A DNA stretch of 35,380 nt from positions 1 through 35,380 of the forward strand of contig NZ_SMAH01000020.1 of NCBI RefSeq assembly GCF_004342625.1, given 5' to 3'. This document shows positions 7,090 to 13,758 of the stretch, one piece after another. The DNA comes from Tepidimonas ignava (GTDB lineage Bacteria; Pseudomonadota; Gammaproteobacteria; Burkholderiales; Burkholderiaceae_C). How positions within the stretch are numbered: the stretch's first letter is position 1; each line of letters starts with the position of its first letter. A program made the position numbers and the translations under genes. The notes beneath the pieces were generated by a model. That model had not been told where the DNA came from and did not search any database. It saw nothing but the letters and a program-made list of their open reading frames with translations.

Positions 7090-7293
7090 ATGAAAGCGGC
7101 AACCGTCTTTCGCGTCAGCGGCATCGAGCGCGGCGGTGCCGATGCGGCTGCCTTTGCAGCCTTGCTCAGTGAGGCGGCACGCCGCGGCCTGCCGCCGTCG
7201 CAAGCTCTTGCGCGATTGCGAGCCTGGCTTGCTGAGCGGCGCTCAACCCGGCCTGCACCGTCCACGACCGGCCCGCGAGGTCGCCGCGCATGA
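7090..7293 (+). CDS. small hypothetical protein after Cro
   Basis: A 67-aa Ala/Arg-rich protein (MKAATVFRVSG start) with one likely amphipathic helix pair (AAFAALLSEAARRG, then QALARLRAWLAERR). AAGGAG lies about 10 bases upstream and the start is one base after the Cro stop. Its 3' half overlaps the minus-strand 121-aa gene, and both have usable ribosome sites, so one of the two could be spurious. No family recognised. Confidence 0.5.
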   Translation: MKAATVFRVSGIERGGADAAAFAALLSEAARRGLPPSQALARLRAWLAERRSTRPAPSTTGPRGRRA

Positions 7294-7531
7294 GCTTGAG
7301 CATGAAGTCCGCCAGAAACAGGGTGGCCAGCTCGCGCGTTGGCGGCGGCAGCCCTTTGTCCCAGTCTGGGCTGCCAAGCGCCCAGGCTTGCAGCGCTGCC
7401 TGCGCCGCAGCCTCGTACCTGATGGCGTCCGCCGGCAGTCGCGCCTGCTGCCAGTCGATCCCGTCTTCCTGCGCGGCCATGAACAGCCCGCGGGCAACGT
7501 CTTGCGGCGTGATGGTGGCGGTTTCGCCCAT
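7166..7531 (-). CDS. hypothetical protein, antisense to the early operon
   Basis: A 121-aa protein (METATITPQ-like start: MGETATITPQDVARGLF) with a helical, phage-like composition and no recognised motif. AGGAGG is five to six bases upstream of ATG 7531; the frame continues to 7609 without better support. It runs against the rightward early transcript and overlaps the 3' half of the 67-aa plus-strand gene by 128 bases. It may be co-transcribed with the 76-aa minus gene to its right. Confidence 0.5.
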   Translation of the reverse strand: MGETATITPQDVARGLFMAAQEDGIDWQQARLPADAIRYEAAAQAALQAWALGSPDWDKGLPPPTRELATLFLADFMLKLMRGDLAGRSWTVQAGLSAAQQARLAIAQELATAAGRGVPPH

Positions 7532-7642
7532 GCGGCCTCCTGGAATGCGTCTGCGGCAAGGCCATTCTAGGGGCCGCATGGGCTCCATCCGGCACGGGCG
7601 CCCGTGCATGGCAACGGAGGCCGCCTGATGCCTTGGCGCTGC

Positions 7643-7873
7643 TCACGGCTTGCCCCTTGCCGCGTCAATGGCGCGCTGCGCCTCCTTGGCCGCCAGCGCT
7701 TCGGTCAGCCGCAGCGCCCGGCCTTCACGCCCGCGCACCACGGCAAAGCCGCGCTGCAGCGCGTGCCGCTGCGTGGTCACGGCCACGGGCTCCACGTCCC
7801 CAAACACCTCAAAGCACACCACGCACCGCGATGGATCAAGGGCCAGCGCGTACACGCTCAGACGCATGTCCAT
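7643..7873 (-). CDS. hypothetical protein, antisense to the early operon
   Basis: A 76-aa protein starting MDMRLSVYALAL with a C-V-V-C pair at about 18-21 and a basic C-terminal helix. AGGAGG sits five to six bases upstream. Only 41 bases separate it from the divergent ribbon-helix-helix gene, so any promoter must lie inside that gene or farther right. Function unknown. Confidence 0.55.
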   Translation of the reverse strand: MDMRLSVYALALDPSRCVVCFEVFGDVEPVAVTTQRHALQRGFAVVRGREGRALRLTEALAAKEAQRAIDAARGKP

Positions 7874-7914
7874 GCGCGCCTCCTGTTGGCTGATTGGATG
7901 TGAAGGAGATGGCC

Positions 7915-8130
7915 GTGCCCGACAGGACAGAAGTCCGCCTTGAACTGGACCCGGAGGACCTGCGCGTGCTGGACGGCTACGTCAACGCCACCGGCAAGAC
8001 GCGCACCGACGTCATCCGTCAGCTCATCCGGGAGTGGGCAGATCGCAAGCTCCATGAGGCCATCGTGATCTGCCGCGTCGCCGGGGTCAATCCGGCCGCG
8101 CCGGATGCGGCCCGGAGGGTGTTGCCGTGA
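7915..8130 (+). CDS. ribbon-helix-helix regulator (Arc/CopG type)
   Basis: A 71-aa protein. Residues 3-45 fit a ribbon-helix-helix: beta strand RTEVRLELD, helix EDLRVLDGYVNATG, turn, then helix TRTDVIRQLIREWADRK. Start GTG 7915 is preferred because AAGGAG (7903-7908) lies six bases upstream; ATG 7909 touches the ribosome site. It directly precedes an antirepressor gene, as Arc precedes Ant in phage P22, so it is likely to control that gene; this is inferred from layout. Confidence 0.75.
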   Translation: MPDRTEVRLELDPEDLRVLDGYVNATGKTRTDVIRQLIREWADRKLHEAIVICRVAGVNPAAPDAARRVLP

Positions 8131-8201
8131 CGGGAAAGAAAAAGCCCCAGTTCCGAGTCGACGGAATGGGGCGTTCCTTCGTGCAAAGGAGTAAGCCGTA
8201 A
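8127..8201 (+). CDS. 24-aa coupling peptide between RHH and antirepressor
   Basis: GTG 8127 overlaps the RHH stop (GTGA) and its own TAA shares an A with the antirepressor ATG (TAATG). GGAGG lies eight bases upstream. The peptide MTGKKKPQFRVDGMGRSFVQ plus four residues is basic. It contains the hairpin at 8144-8172, so translation of this frame could open or close that structure. It may be only a coupling leader. Confidence 0.35.
   Translation: MTGKKKPQFRVDGMGRSFVQRSKP
8135..8172 (-). terminator. hairpin with T-run facing left
   Basis: Stem GCCCCA/TGGGGC plus TTCCG/CGGAA with a bulged G and a six-base loop (8144-8172). On the minus strand it is followed by TTTTTCTTT, a canonical terminator; on the plus strand no T-run follows. 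It would stop leftward transcripts before the RHH gene and the two antisense genes. Confidence 0.6.
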
Positions 8202-8968
8202 TGCTATCCATGACTGGCACTTCTGTCAACCTGCGGCCGTTCGAGTTCGAGGGGCGCACTGTGCGCGTGGTCACGGACGACCATGGCGAGCCGTGGTTCG
8301 TCGCGGCCGACGTGTGCGCCGTGCTCGACATCAGCGACGTCAAGCAGGCCGTCGAGCGCCTGGACGACGACGAAAGGGGGGGGTGCAATGTACCCACCCC
8401 CGGCGGCGTGCAGACGGTCAGGGCGGTCAACGAGCCTGGCCTGTACAGCCTGATCCTGACCAGCCGCAAGCCTGAAGCCAAGCGCTTCAAGCGCTGGGTC
8501 ACGCACGAGGTGCTGCCCGCCATCCGCAAGACTGGCCGCTACGAGCACGCGCCGCAGTTCGCCATCCCGCAGACGCTGCCCGAGGCGCTGCGGCTGGCCG
8601 CTGACCTGGCCGAGCAGAAGCAGGCGCTGGAGGCAGAACTGGCCGTGGCGCAGCCCAAGGCGCTGGCGCTGGAGCGCATCAGCGCAGCCGACGGCTCGGT
8701 GTGCATCACCAACGCGGCCAAGGACCTGGGCATCCAGCCCAAGCGCCTGTTCGCGTGGCTGTCGGAAAACCTCTGGATCTACCGCCGCGCCGGCGGCAGC
8801 GGCTGGGTCGCGTACCAGCACCGCATTCAGTCCGGCCTGCTGGAGCACAAGGTCACCACCGTCGAGAAGAGCGACGGCACGGCCAAGATGGTCGAGCAGG
8901 TCCTCGTCACCCCCAAGGGCCTGGCGCGTCTGGCGCAGGTCTTCAGCAGCGCCAAGGAGGACGCATGA
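8201..8968 (+). CDS. phage antirepressor, BRO-N + KilAC domains
   Basis: A 255-aa protein. Residues about 9-110 form a BRO-N domain (FEFEGRTVRVV, GEPWFVAADVCAVLD, LYSLILTSRKPEAKRFKRWV, VLPAIRKTGRY). Residues about 135-250 form a KilAC/ANT domain (ISAADGSVCITNAAKDLG, LFAWLSENLWIYRR, VLVTPKGLARLA). Such proteins antagonise phage repressors. ATG 8201 has AAAGGAG nine bases upstream; ATG 8210 is an alternative. It sits after an Arc-like gene and is coupled to the replication gene by an ATGA overlap. Confidence 0.92.
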   Translation: MLSMTGTSVNLRPFEFEGRTVRVVTDDHGEPWFVAADVCAVLDISDVKQAVERLDDDERGGCNVPTPGGVQTVRAVNEPGLYSLILTSRKPEAKRFKRWVTHEVLPAIRKTGRYEHAPQFAIPQTLPEALRLAADLAEQKQALEAELAVAQPKALALERISAADGSVCITNAAKDLGIQPKRLFAWLSENLWIYRRAGGSGWVAYQHRIQSGLLEHKVTTVEKSDGTAKMVEQVLVTPKGLARLAQVFSSAKEDA

Positions 8969-9921
8969 AGTATTTCCAGCTCAACATCGGCGACTACGCG
9001 CAGGCGACGGCTCACCTGACGTGGCTCGAAGAGGCGGCCTACTGGCGGCTGCTGCGGCGCTACTACGCGGATGAGCGCGCGCTGCCCGCCGACATCCAGG
9101 CCGTGCAGCGCATGGTGGGTGCCAGGACGCGCTGGGAAAAGCAGGCCGTGGAGACGGTGCTGCGCGAGTTCTTCACCCTTGAGGATGACGGCTGGCATCA
9201 CAAGCGATGCGATGCTGAGATTGAGCGCTACCGGGCCAAGCAGGAAAAGGCTCGCGCCAGCGTCAGCAAGCGCTGGGGCGCACGCGCAGACGGCAAGCCG
9301 GCATCTGGCAACAGCGAGTCAACTTGCGATCTGACTCACAGTCAGAACGCAAGCCGACTTGAGTCAGAATCGCGCAAGTCGTTGATTTCTCAAGACCAAG
9401 GCGATACGAACGTATCGCAAACGCAATACCAACCAATAACCAATAACCAAGAACCAAGAACCAATATTGTTGGTACTCCAACATCCCTTCTTACGGAGGG
9501 AGGAGGGGGTGTGGGGGAGGGCGCGCATCGCGCTCAACGCGCGACGCGCTCACAGCGCGGAACGCAGGCAGCCGTCGAACCGCCGACCGACGTCGAGCCG
9601 CAGGTCTGGTCAGACTGGCTGGCCGTGCGCAAGGCAAAGCGCGCAGGCCCTGTCACGCAGACGGTGATGGCAGCCCTGCGAAGGGAGGCCGACAAGGCTG
9701 GCATCACGCTGCAGGAAGCGGTCGCCGCCTGCTGCGAGGCCGGCTGGCAGGGCTTCAAGGCCGAGTGGTACGACCGCCGCTGCAGGCCGTCGCCTCTGGC
9801 CGAGGGCGTTCTGCACCGCCCGCTTGCTGCCCATCCGTACCGCAGCGGCTTCAAGTCCGCCCGCCAGTCGCTCATCGAAGGCGCCGCAGCCGCCATCTTC
9901 GAGGACGCCACCCATGTCTGA
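8965..9921 (+). CDS. phage replication initiator with DUF1376 (YdaU-like) N-terminus
   Basis: A 318-aa protein. Residues 1-85 match the DUF1376 type (MKYFQLNIGDYAQATAHLTWLEEAAYWRLL, ADIQAVQRMVG). A polar linker (about 100-200) rich in Asn/Gln/Ser/Thr follows, then a C-terminal domain (VWSDWLAVRKAKR, LQEAVAACCEAGWQGFKAEWY) seen in phage replication proteins. The linker DNA is AT-richer than its surroundings and carries iterons and palindromes, as the lambda origin lies inside gene O. Start 8965 has AAGGAG and an ATGA overlap. Confidence 0.8.
   Translation: MKYFQLNIGDYAQATAHLTWLEEAAYWRLLRRYYADERALPADIQAVQRMVGARTRWEKQAVETVLREFFTLEDDGWHHKRCDAEIERYRAKQEKARASVSKRWGARADGKPASGNSESTCDLTHSQNASRLESESRKSLISQDQGDTNVSQTQYQPITNNQEPRTNIVGTPTSLLTEGGGGVGEGAHRAQRATRSQRGTQAAVEPPTDVEPQVWSDWLAVRKAKRAGPVTQTVMAALRREADKAGITLQEAVAACCEAGWQGFKAEWYDRRCRPSPLAEGVLHRPLAAHPYRSGFKSARQSLIEGAAAAIFEDATHV
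9316..9480. other. candidate replication origin inside the initiator gene
   Basis: This stretch of otherwise GC-rich DNA is AT-richer and repeat-dense. It holds five head-to-tail 7-bp iterons (9431-9465), perfect inverted repeats CTGACT-CAC-AGTCAG (9331-9345) and GCGATACG-AA-CGTATCGC (9401-9418), and two GAGTCA copies (9316, 9361). Its position within a replication gene matches lambda-type origins. Origin function is inferred. Confidence 0.5.
9431..9465. repeat. five tandem 7-bp iterons (AACCAAT/AACCAAG)
   Basis: The units are AACCAAT, AACCAAT, AACCAAG, AACCAAG, AACCAAT without gaps, followed by AT-rich ATTGTTGG. Because seven is not a multiple of three, the codons are not repeated in register, which argues for DNA-level function. 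Confidence 0.85.
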
Positions 9922-10459
9922 GGCCATCGCCGACATCATCGACCGCGCCCAGCCTGCCGCGCGTCAGCAGGCCGAGCCAGCCTCCATCAGCCCGGTCATC
10001 AAGCAGCTGTTCCAGCTTCTGCACGGCGCCTACGGCGGCGCGTTCATCGCCAAATTCGCCACCGGCGAAAAGGACGCCGCCGGCAAGGATCGCGGCATCC
10101 GCTCGGCGATGATCGTCTGGCAGTCTGCGCTGGCCAAGTACCCGGCCGAGGTCATCGAGGCGGCCGCGCAGCGCGCCACCGAACAGCACCCGGACTTCCC
10201 CCCGCACCTGCCGCAGTTCGAGGCCTTGTGCAAGGCCGCTGCGCCGCGCAAGACCTACGCCGAGCAGCACGGGCTGCCGCCTTCCAAGGCTCTGCCCAAG
10301 CCTGCTGAGGCCGCCCTTCGCAACCCTGCCGGCTTCGAGCCGAAAAACGACGGCCGCGACTGGGCGCGCCGCATCCTGGCCCGCAAGGCCGCCGGCGAGA
10401 CCATCAATGGCTGCGCGCTGCGCATGGCGCGGGAGGCGATGGAGGCCGCGCATCGATGA
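9914..10459 (+). CDS. lambda P-like replisome loader (putative)
   Basis: A 181-aa protein. Residues 20-125 (ISPVIKQLFQLLHGAYGGAF, then a Trp-containing helix MIVWQSALAKYPAEVIEAA and FPPHLPQFEALCKAA) resemble the region of lambda P-type proteins that ends in a PxxFxxxC motif. Such proteins load the host helicase at the phage origin. The C-terminus is basic and helical. It overlaps the initiator gene by eight bases and the next gene by four, which fits an O-P order. Assignment is from motif resemblance and position. Confidence 0.65.
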   Translation: MSEAIADIIDRAQPAARQQAEPASISPVIKQLFQLLHGAYGGAFIAKFATGEKDAAGKDRGIRSAMIVWQSALAKYPAEVIEAAAQRATEQHPDFPPHLPQFEALCKAAAPRKTYAEQHGLPPSKALPKPAEAALRNPAGFEPKNDGRDWARRILARKAAGETINGCALRMAREAMEAAHR

Positions 10460-10692
10460 GCTGTCAAGCCTGCCATCGCGCCCGCACCAGCCCGCACAAG
10501 GGCGGCGCCTACCGCATCGGATGCCCCTACTGCATGGCGCGCCTGATCGCCAGCGCGCGCCCGGTCAAGCGGCTGCAGGAAGGCCACATCGCCGCCTGCC
10601 AGCGCCAGCTCGGCGACGAGTGGACGCGCCTGTGGCCGCGGGTGCAGCAGCTTCTGCGCGACAACCGTCTGGTCGAGGAGGCCGATGTCTGA
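10456..10692 (+). CDS. small zinc-ribbon-like phage protein
   Basis: A 78-aa protein with two Cys pairs, C3-x2-C6 and C24-x2-C27 (MSCQACHRAR, GCPYCMARL), suggesting one structural zinc. The C-terminal half is helical (WTRLWPRVQQLLRDN). ATGA overlap with the preceding gene and eight-base overlap with ninB. Small zinc proteins are common in nin-type regions; specific function unknown. Confidence 0.75.
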   Translation: MSCQACHRARTSPHKGGAYRIGCPYCMARLIASARPVKRLQEGHIAACQRQLGDEWTRLWPRVQQLLRDNRLVEEADV

Positions 10693-11128
10693 GCGCCTGA
10701 CCTTCCGCCTGTGGGAGCCGGTGCAGGCGCACGCGGTGCTCACGCACCACGTCTGGCCGCGCATCAAGGAGCGCCTCATGGCCGGCCAGCGCCTGCAGCT
10801 GGAGCTGCGTCAGGAAACCCGCAGCAACGAGCAGAACGCGCTGCTGCACGCGCTGATCGGCGAGATCGCCGAGCAGGCCGAGTGGGCCGGAAGGAAGTGG
10901 GAGCCGGAAGTCTGGAAGCGGCTGATGGTGGCCGCCTGGACGCGCACGCGCGGCGAGCATGTGACGGTGCTGCCCGCTCTGGACGGCCACGGCGTGGACA
11001 TGGTGCCGGTGCGAACAAGCCGCCTGAGCCGCGCGGAGTGCGCCGAACTGATCGACTTCGTGCAGGCGTGGGCCGCCGAGCACGGCATCGCCACCGGCCA
11101 GCACGGCGTCATCGAGGAGGCCGCATGA
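10685..11128 (+). CDS. ninB: NinB recombination protein (lambda Orf family)
   Basis: The 147-aa protein carries the conserved NinB core: RSNEQNALLHALIGEIA at about 45-61, WKRLMVAAWTRT at about 76-87, and RLSRAECAELIDFVQAWAAEHG at about 113-134. Lambda Orf/NinB is a recombination mediator that binds SSB-coated single strands and helps load annealing proteins, fitting the Bet/Exo system here. It overlaps the following Ref-like gene (ATGA). Confidence 0.92.
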   Translation: MSERLTFRLWEPVQAHAVLTHHVWPRIKERLMAGQRLQLELRQETRSNEQNALLHALIGEIAEQAEWAGRKWEPEVWKRLMVAAWTRTRGEHVTVLPALDGHGVDMVPVRTSRLSRAECAELIDFVQAWAAEHGIATGQHGVIEEAA

Positions 11129-11394
11129 ACAACCGCCTCACAGCCGCCGAGCGCCGCCACCTGGAGCGCATCAAGGCGCTTCCGTGCAGCGTCTGCGGCC
11201 AGCCAGGGCCGAGCGAGGCGCACCACATCCGCCAGGGCCTGCAGTGGGTGTGCGTGGCACTGTGCGCCGACTGCCATCGCGGCCAGGTGCTCGGCCTGCA
11301 CGGGCAAAGGCGCGCCTGGGCCATCCGCAAGATGGACGAGATCGACGCCCTCAACACAACCATCCGGAGACTGACTGAGACATGGGGAGCATGA
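11125..11394 (+). CDS. Ref-like HNH nuclease
   Basis: An 89-aa protein with C-S-V-C (about 20-23), EAHHIRQG (about 31-38), CADCHRG (about 48-54) and a late LHG, the Cys/His layout of the Ref family. P1 Ref is a RecA-dependent HNH endonuclease; short forms occur in many phages in the nin-like position. AGGAGG lies upstream and the ATG overlaps the ninB stop. RecA dependence is transferred from the family. Confidence 0.8.
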   Translation: MNNRLTAAERRHLERIKALPCSVCGQPGPSEAHHIRQGLQWVCVALCADCHRGQVLGLHGQRRAWAIRKMDEIDALNTTIRRLTETWGA

Positions 11395-11855
11395 GCCGGG
11401 AAAAAGGCAAGCGCGGCGAGCGCGAGGTCGCCGCCATCATCAGCGACCTGCTGGGGGTAAGCGCCAGCCGCCGCGTGCGCCAGCACGATGGCGACAGCGA
11501 CATCCTGGGGGTGCCGGGCTGGTCGATCGAGGTCAAGCGCTGGAGCCTGCTGGTGCCGCACGAGGTCAACCGCGCCTGGGCGCAGGCGGTGGCGCAAGCC
11601 CAGCGCGATGGCGGCATTCCGGCGCTGTTCTTCCGCGCCAACTACCATCCGTGGCGCGTGATGTGGCCGATCTCCGTGCTGCTGACGATGCAGTCGGCCG
11701 ACATGTGGACCGATCCGCTGTGGGCCGCCACCACCAGCCCCGAAGGCTGGGCCGCCGCCGTGCGCGAGTGCTGGATGCATGAACGCGTTCAGGCCGACGC
11801 CACGCATCCGCCGCAGCCAGCATGCGGGCTGCTCAAAGTTGAGGAACCTGCGTGA
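11391..11855 (+). CDS. PD-(D/E)XK endonuclease, probable Holliday junction resolvase
   Basis: A 154-aa protein opening SREKGKRGEREVAAII with a catalytic-type Glu, then GDSDILGV and SIEVKRW, the acidic and E-x-K residues of a PD-(D/E)XK site. In nin-type regions such proteins take the place of RusA and cut branched DNA before packaging. ATG 11391 was chosen because it overlaps the upstream stop as ATGA, like most junctions here; ATG 11382 (MGSM) is an alternative. Confidence 0.75.
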   Translation: MSREKGKRGEREVAAIISDLLGVSASRRVRQHDGDSDILGVPGWSIEVKRWSLLVPHEVNRAWAQAVAQAQRDGGIPALFFRANYHPWRVMWPISVLLTMQSADMWTDPLWAATTSPEGWAAAVRECWMHERVQADATHPPQPACGLLKVEEPA

Positions 11856-12289
11856 TGGAGCCAATCCCGGCGTCTGAGTGGGAGCGTTACAACCGTGGTG
11901 CGCTCGACATGATCGTACATAAAGTCGGCAAGATCGATGTGCTCGTGGAGGCCACGCGAAAGCTGGAAGAGCAGCACTCGCGACTTGAGTTGTCTATCAC
12001 CAAGATGGCCGACGCGGTGACGAAGCTGACCGTGATCGAAGAGCGCCAGACGCAGGACCGCAAAGAAATGGCCGAGATGCGGTCCATGCTGGCCGAGATG
12101 TCACGCAAGCATGACACCAGCATAGAGCGCGTCATGCAGGCCGTCGAGCGGCTGGATGATCGTGTGGATGCGCTTGAAAAAGCCGAGCCGATGAACGCGC
12201 AGGCCAGGCGCTGGATGTTCGGCGCGCTTGGCCTGCTGGCGACGATCTTCATCTACGCGCTGGCCAACATCCTGGGGCTCAAGGGATGA
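11855..12289 (+). CDS. coiled-coil membrane protein, holin candidate
   Basis: A 144-aa protein. Residues about 25-115 are a long charged coiled coil (KLEEQHSRLELSITKMADAV, AEMRSMLAEMSRKHD, MQAVERLDDRVDALEKA) and residues about 120-140 are one membrane helix (WMFGALGLLATIFIYALANI). This XhlA-like layout, directly before the endolysin, suggests a holin or holin accessory. GTG 11852 is an alternative start overlapping the previous stop. No other holin candidate is seen in the lysis cassette. Confidence 0.65.
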   Translation: MEPIPASEWERYNRGALDMIVHKVGKIDVLVEATRKLEEQHSRLELSITKMADAVTKLTVIEERQTQDRKEMAEMRSMLAEMSRKHDTSIERVMQAVERLDDRVDALEKAEPMNAQARRWMFGALGLLATIFIYALANILGLKG

Positions 12290-12774
12290 AGCTCACCGCG
12301 CGTCAGTGGGGTGGCATCGGGGCGACCGCCGCGCCGGTGGCCGCGCTGGCTGGCTTCGAAGGGTACCGTGAGCGCAGCTACGACGATGGCGTCGGCGTGC
12401 AGACGGTGGGCTTTGGCACGACTCGCCACGCGGACGGGCGGCCGGTGCAAAAGGGCGACCGGACGGACCCTGTACGGGCTGTGGTGGCTTTGCAGGCGGA
12501 CGCGGACCGCCATGCGCGGGAGCTGGCGGCCTGCATTGGTGACGTGCCGCTGACGCGCGGCGAGTGGGACGCGTATGTGTCCTGGACATACAACGTCGGC
12601 ACGGGCGCCGCGTGCCGCTCGACGTTGGTGCGCAAGCTGCGGCAGTCCCCGCCGGATTACGCAGGCGCCTGCGCCGAGTTGCTGAAGTGGACCCGCGCCG
12701 GTGGGCGCGAAATGCCGGGCCTTGTCAAGCGCCGCCAAGCCGAGTACCGCATGTGCATGGGGGAGCAGCCGTGA
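12286..12774 (+). CDS. endolysin, GH24 lysozyme, possible SAR type
   Basis: A 162-aa muramidase of the T4 lysozyme family. The catalytic triad spacing of T4L (E11, D20, T26) is matched by E25, D34 and T40 in GFEGYRERSYDDGVGVQTVG. Residues 9-24 (GGIGATAAPVAALAGF) are weakly hydrophobic and Gly/Ala rich, directly before the catalytic Glu, as in signal-arrest-release endolysins such as P21. WTYNVGTG at about 101-108 is also typical of the family. ATGA overlaps connect it with both neighbours. Confidence 0.92.
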   Translation: MKLTARQWGGIGATAAPVAALAGFEGYRERSYDDGVGVQTVGFGTTRHADGRPVQKGDRTDPVRAVVALQADADRHARELAACIGDVPLTRGEWDAYVSWTYNVGTGAACRSTLVRKLRQSPPDYAGACAELLKWTRAGGREMPGLVKRRQAEYRMCMGEQP

Positions 12775-13277
12775 CCCCGTGGCCGCTCATCATCGCCGCC
12801 GCCTGCACCGCTTTCGGCGCAGCCGCAGGCTACCGCTACGCGCAGGCCAAGGGGCAGGCGGCGCTGGCCGCGTGCGAACAGGCGCGGACCGAAGACTCGG
12901 CAGCCGCAGCAGCAGCCACGGCCGCGCTGATGAAGCGCGCCGAAGACGCTGAAGGCCGGGCCGCCCGCAGCCTGGCCGAAGCCCGCGCATCCGTCAACCG
13001 TCGAATCCAGGAGGCCAAACGTGAAGCTTACGAACTGGCTGGCAGCGGCTGCGGCGTCTCTGGCGCTCTCCGGCTGCGCCTCAACGCCGCCATCGGTGAC
13101 GTGCCCGCGGGTGCCGGCCATGCTGCTGGAGCCGATGCCAGCGCTGCCGCCGATTCCGCCAGCGAGCGCGAAGTAGCGCAGTGGGTGCTGGATGCCGTGC
13201 AGCGCTACGAGGAGTGCCGCGCGCGCATCGAAGCCATTCGGCAGTGGGATGCCGCCACGCACGGGGAGGAGCGCTGA
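12771..13277 (+). CDS. Rz: Rz-like inner-membrane spanin
   Basis: A 168-aa protein. Residues about 3-22 form an N-terminal membrane anchor (PWPLIIAAACTAFGAAAGY), followed by an Ala/Glu/Arg-rich periplasmic coiled coil (about 30-95). That is the layout of i-spanins that fuse inner and outer membranes in the last step of lysis. GTG 12771 overlaps the endolysin stop and has GGGGGAG upstream. The Rz1 gene lies wholly inside it in the +1 frame. Confidence 0.85.
   Translation: MTPWPLIIAAACTAFGAAAGYRYAQAKGQAALAACEQARTEDSAAAAAATAALMKRAEDAEGRAARSLAEARASVNRRIQEAKREAYELAGSGCGVSGALRLRLNAAIGDVPAGAGHAAGADASAAADSASEREVAQWVLDAVQRYEECRARIEAIRQWDAATHGEER
13021..13176 (+). CDS. Rz1: Rz1-like outer-membrane lipoprotein spanin, embedded in Rz
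   Basis: A 51-aa protein in a second frame: MKLTNWLAAAAASLALSGC, then a Pro-rich tail (PPSVTCPRVP, PMPALPPIPP). The lipobox L-S-G-C ends a typical signal peptide, so cleavage before Cys19 is expected and leaves a 33-residue lipoprotein. GTG start with AGGAGG about seven bases upstream. It is fully nested in Rz, as in lambda. Confidence 0.9.
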   Translation: MKLTNWLAAAAASLALSGCASTPPSVTCPRVPAMLLEPMPALPPIPPASAK

Positions 13278-13753
13278 TGCCGCGTCTGTCTGCAGACCAG
13301 TGGGAGACGATCCGCGCCGAGCGCGAGGCCGGGGCGAGCTTTCCTGAGCTGGCCGACAAGTACGGCGTCAGCCACCAGGCCATCCAGAAACGCGCCAAGG
13401 CCGAAGGCTGGGGCGACGGCACGGACGTCGCCGGCGCGATCCGGCGCAAAGTTGCAGAAAAAGTTGCAGGCGTGGTTGCAGCCTGCAACCAGAAAAAGAA
13501 GGCCGAAGCCATCGACGCGGCCGCCGAGCGCGGCGCGGAGGTGGTGCGCAGGCACCAGGCCGAGTGGGAGGATCACCGCGCGCGCTTCGGCAGCGTGCCG
13601 GCCGACTTCGAGGACGGCAAGCTCGCCAAGATCAGCGCCGAGATGCTGCGCATCCGCCAGGAAGGCGAGCGCCGCGCCTGGGGGCTGGATGAGGCCGCCG
13701 GGCAGCCGGCCATCGTCATCGAGCGCAGCTACGGCGGGGGTCGTGCGGCATGA
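13277..13753 (+). CDS. terminase small subunit
   Basis: A 158-aa protein with an N-terminal helix-turn-helix (WETIRAEREAGASFPELADKYGVSHQAIQKRAKAEGW split over 9-45), a helical middle (VAEKVAGVVAACNQKKKAEAI) and a C-terminal part (AKISAEMLRIRQEGERRAWGLDE) typical of TerS proteins of phages with this packaging module. It would recognise the pac/cos site and regulate the large subunit. TGATG junction with Rz. It is separated from terL by the inverted HicAB pair. Confidence 0.8.
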   Translation: MPRLSADQWETIRAEREAGASFPELADKYGVSHQAIQKRAKAEGWGDGTDVAGAIRRKVAEKVAGVVAACNQKKKAEAIDAAAERGAEVVRRHQAEWEDHRARFGSVPADFEDGKLAKISAEMLRIRQEGERRAWGLDEAAGQPAIVIERSYGGGRAA

Positions 13754-13758
13754 GCCGC

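Noticed and set aside
8041-8100. possible minus-strand promoter (TTGACC, CACGAT) for the antisense genes
   Set aside because: The -10 matches consensus at only three of six positions.
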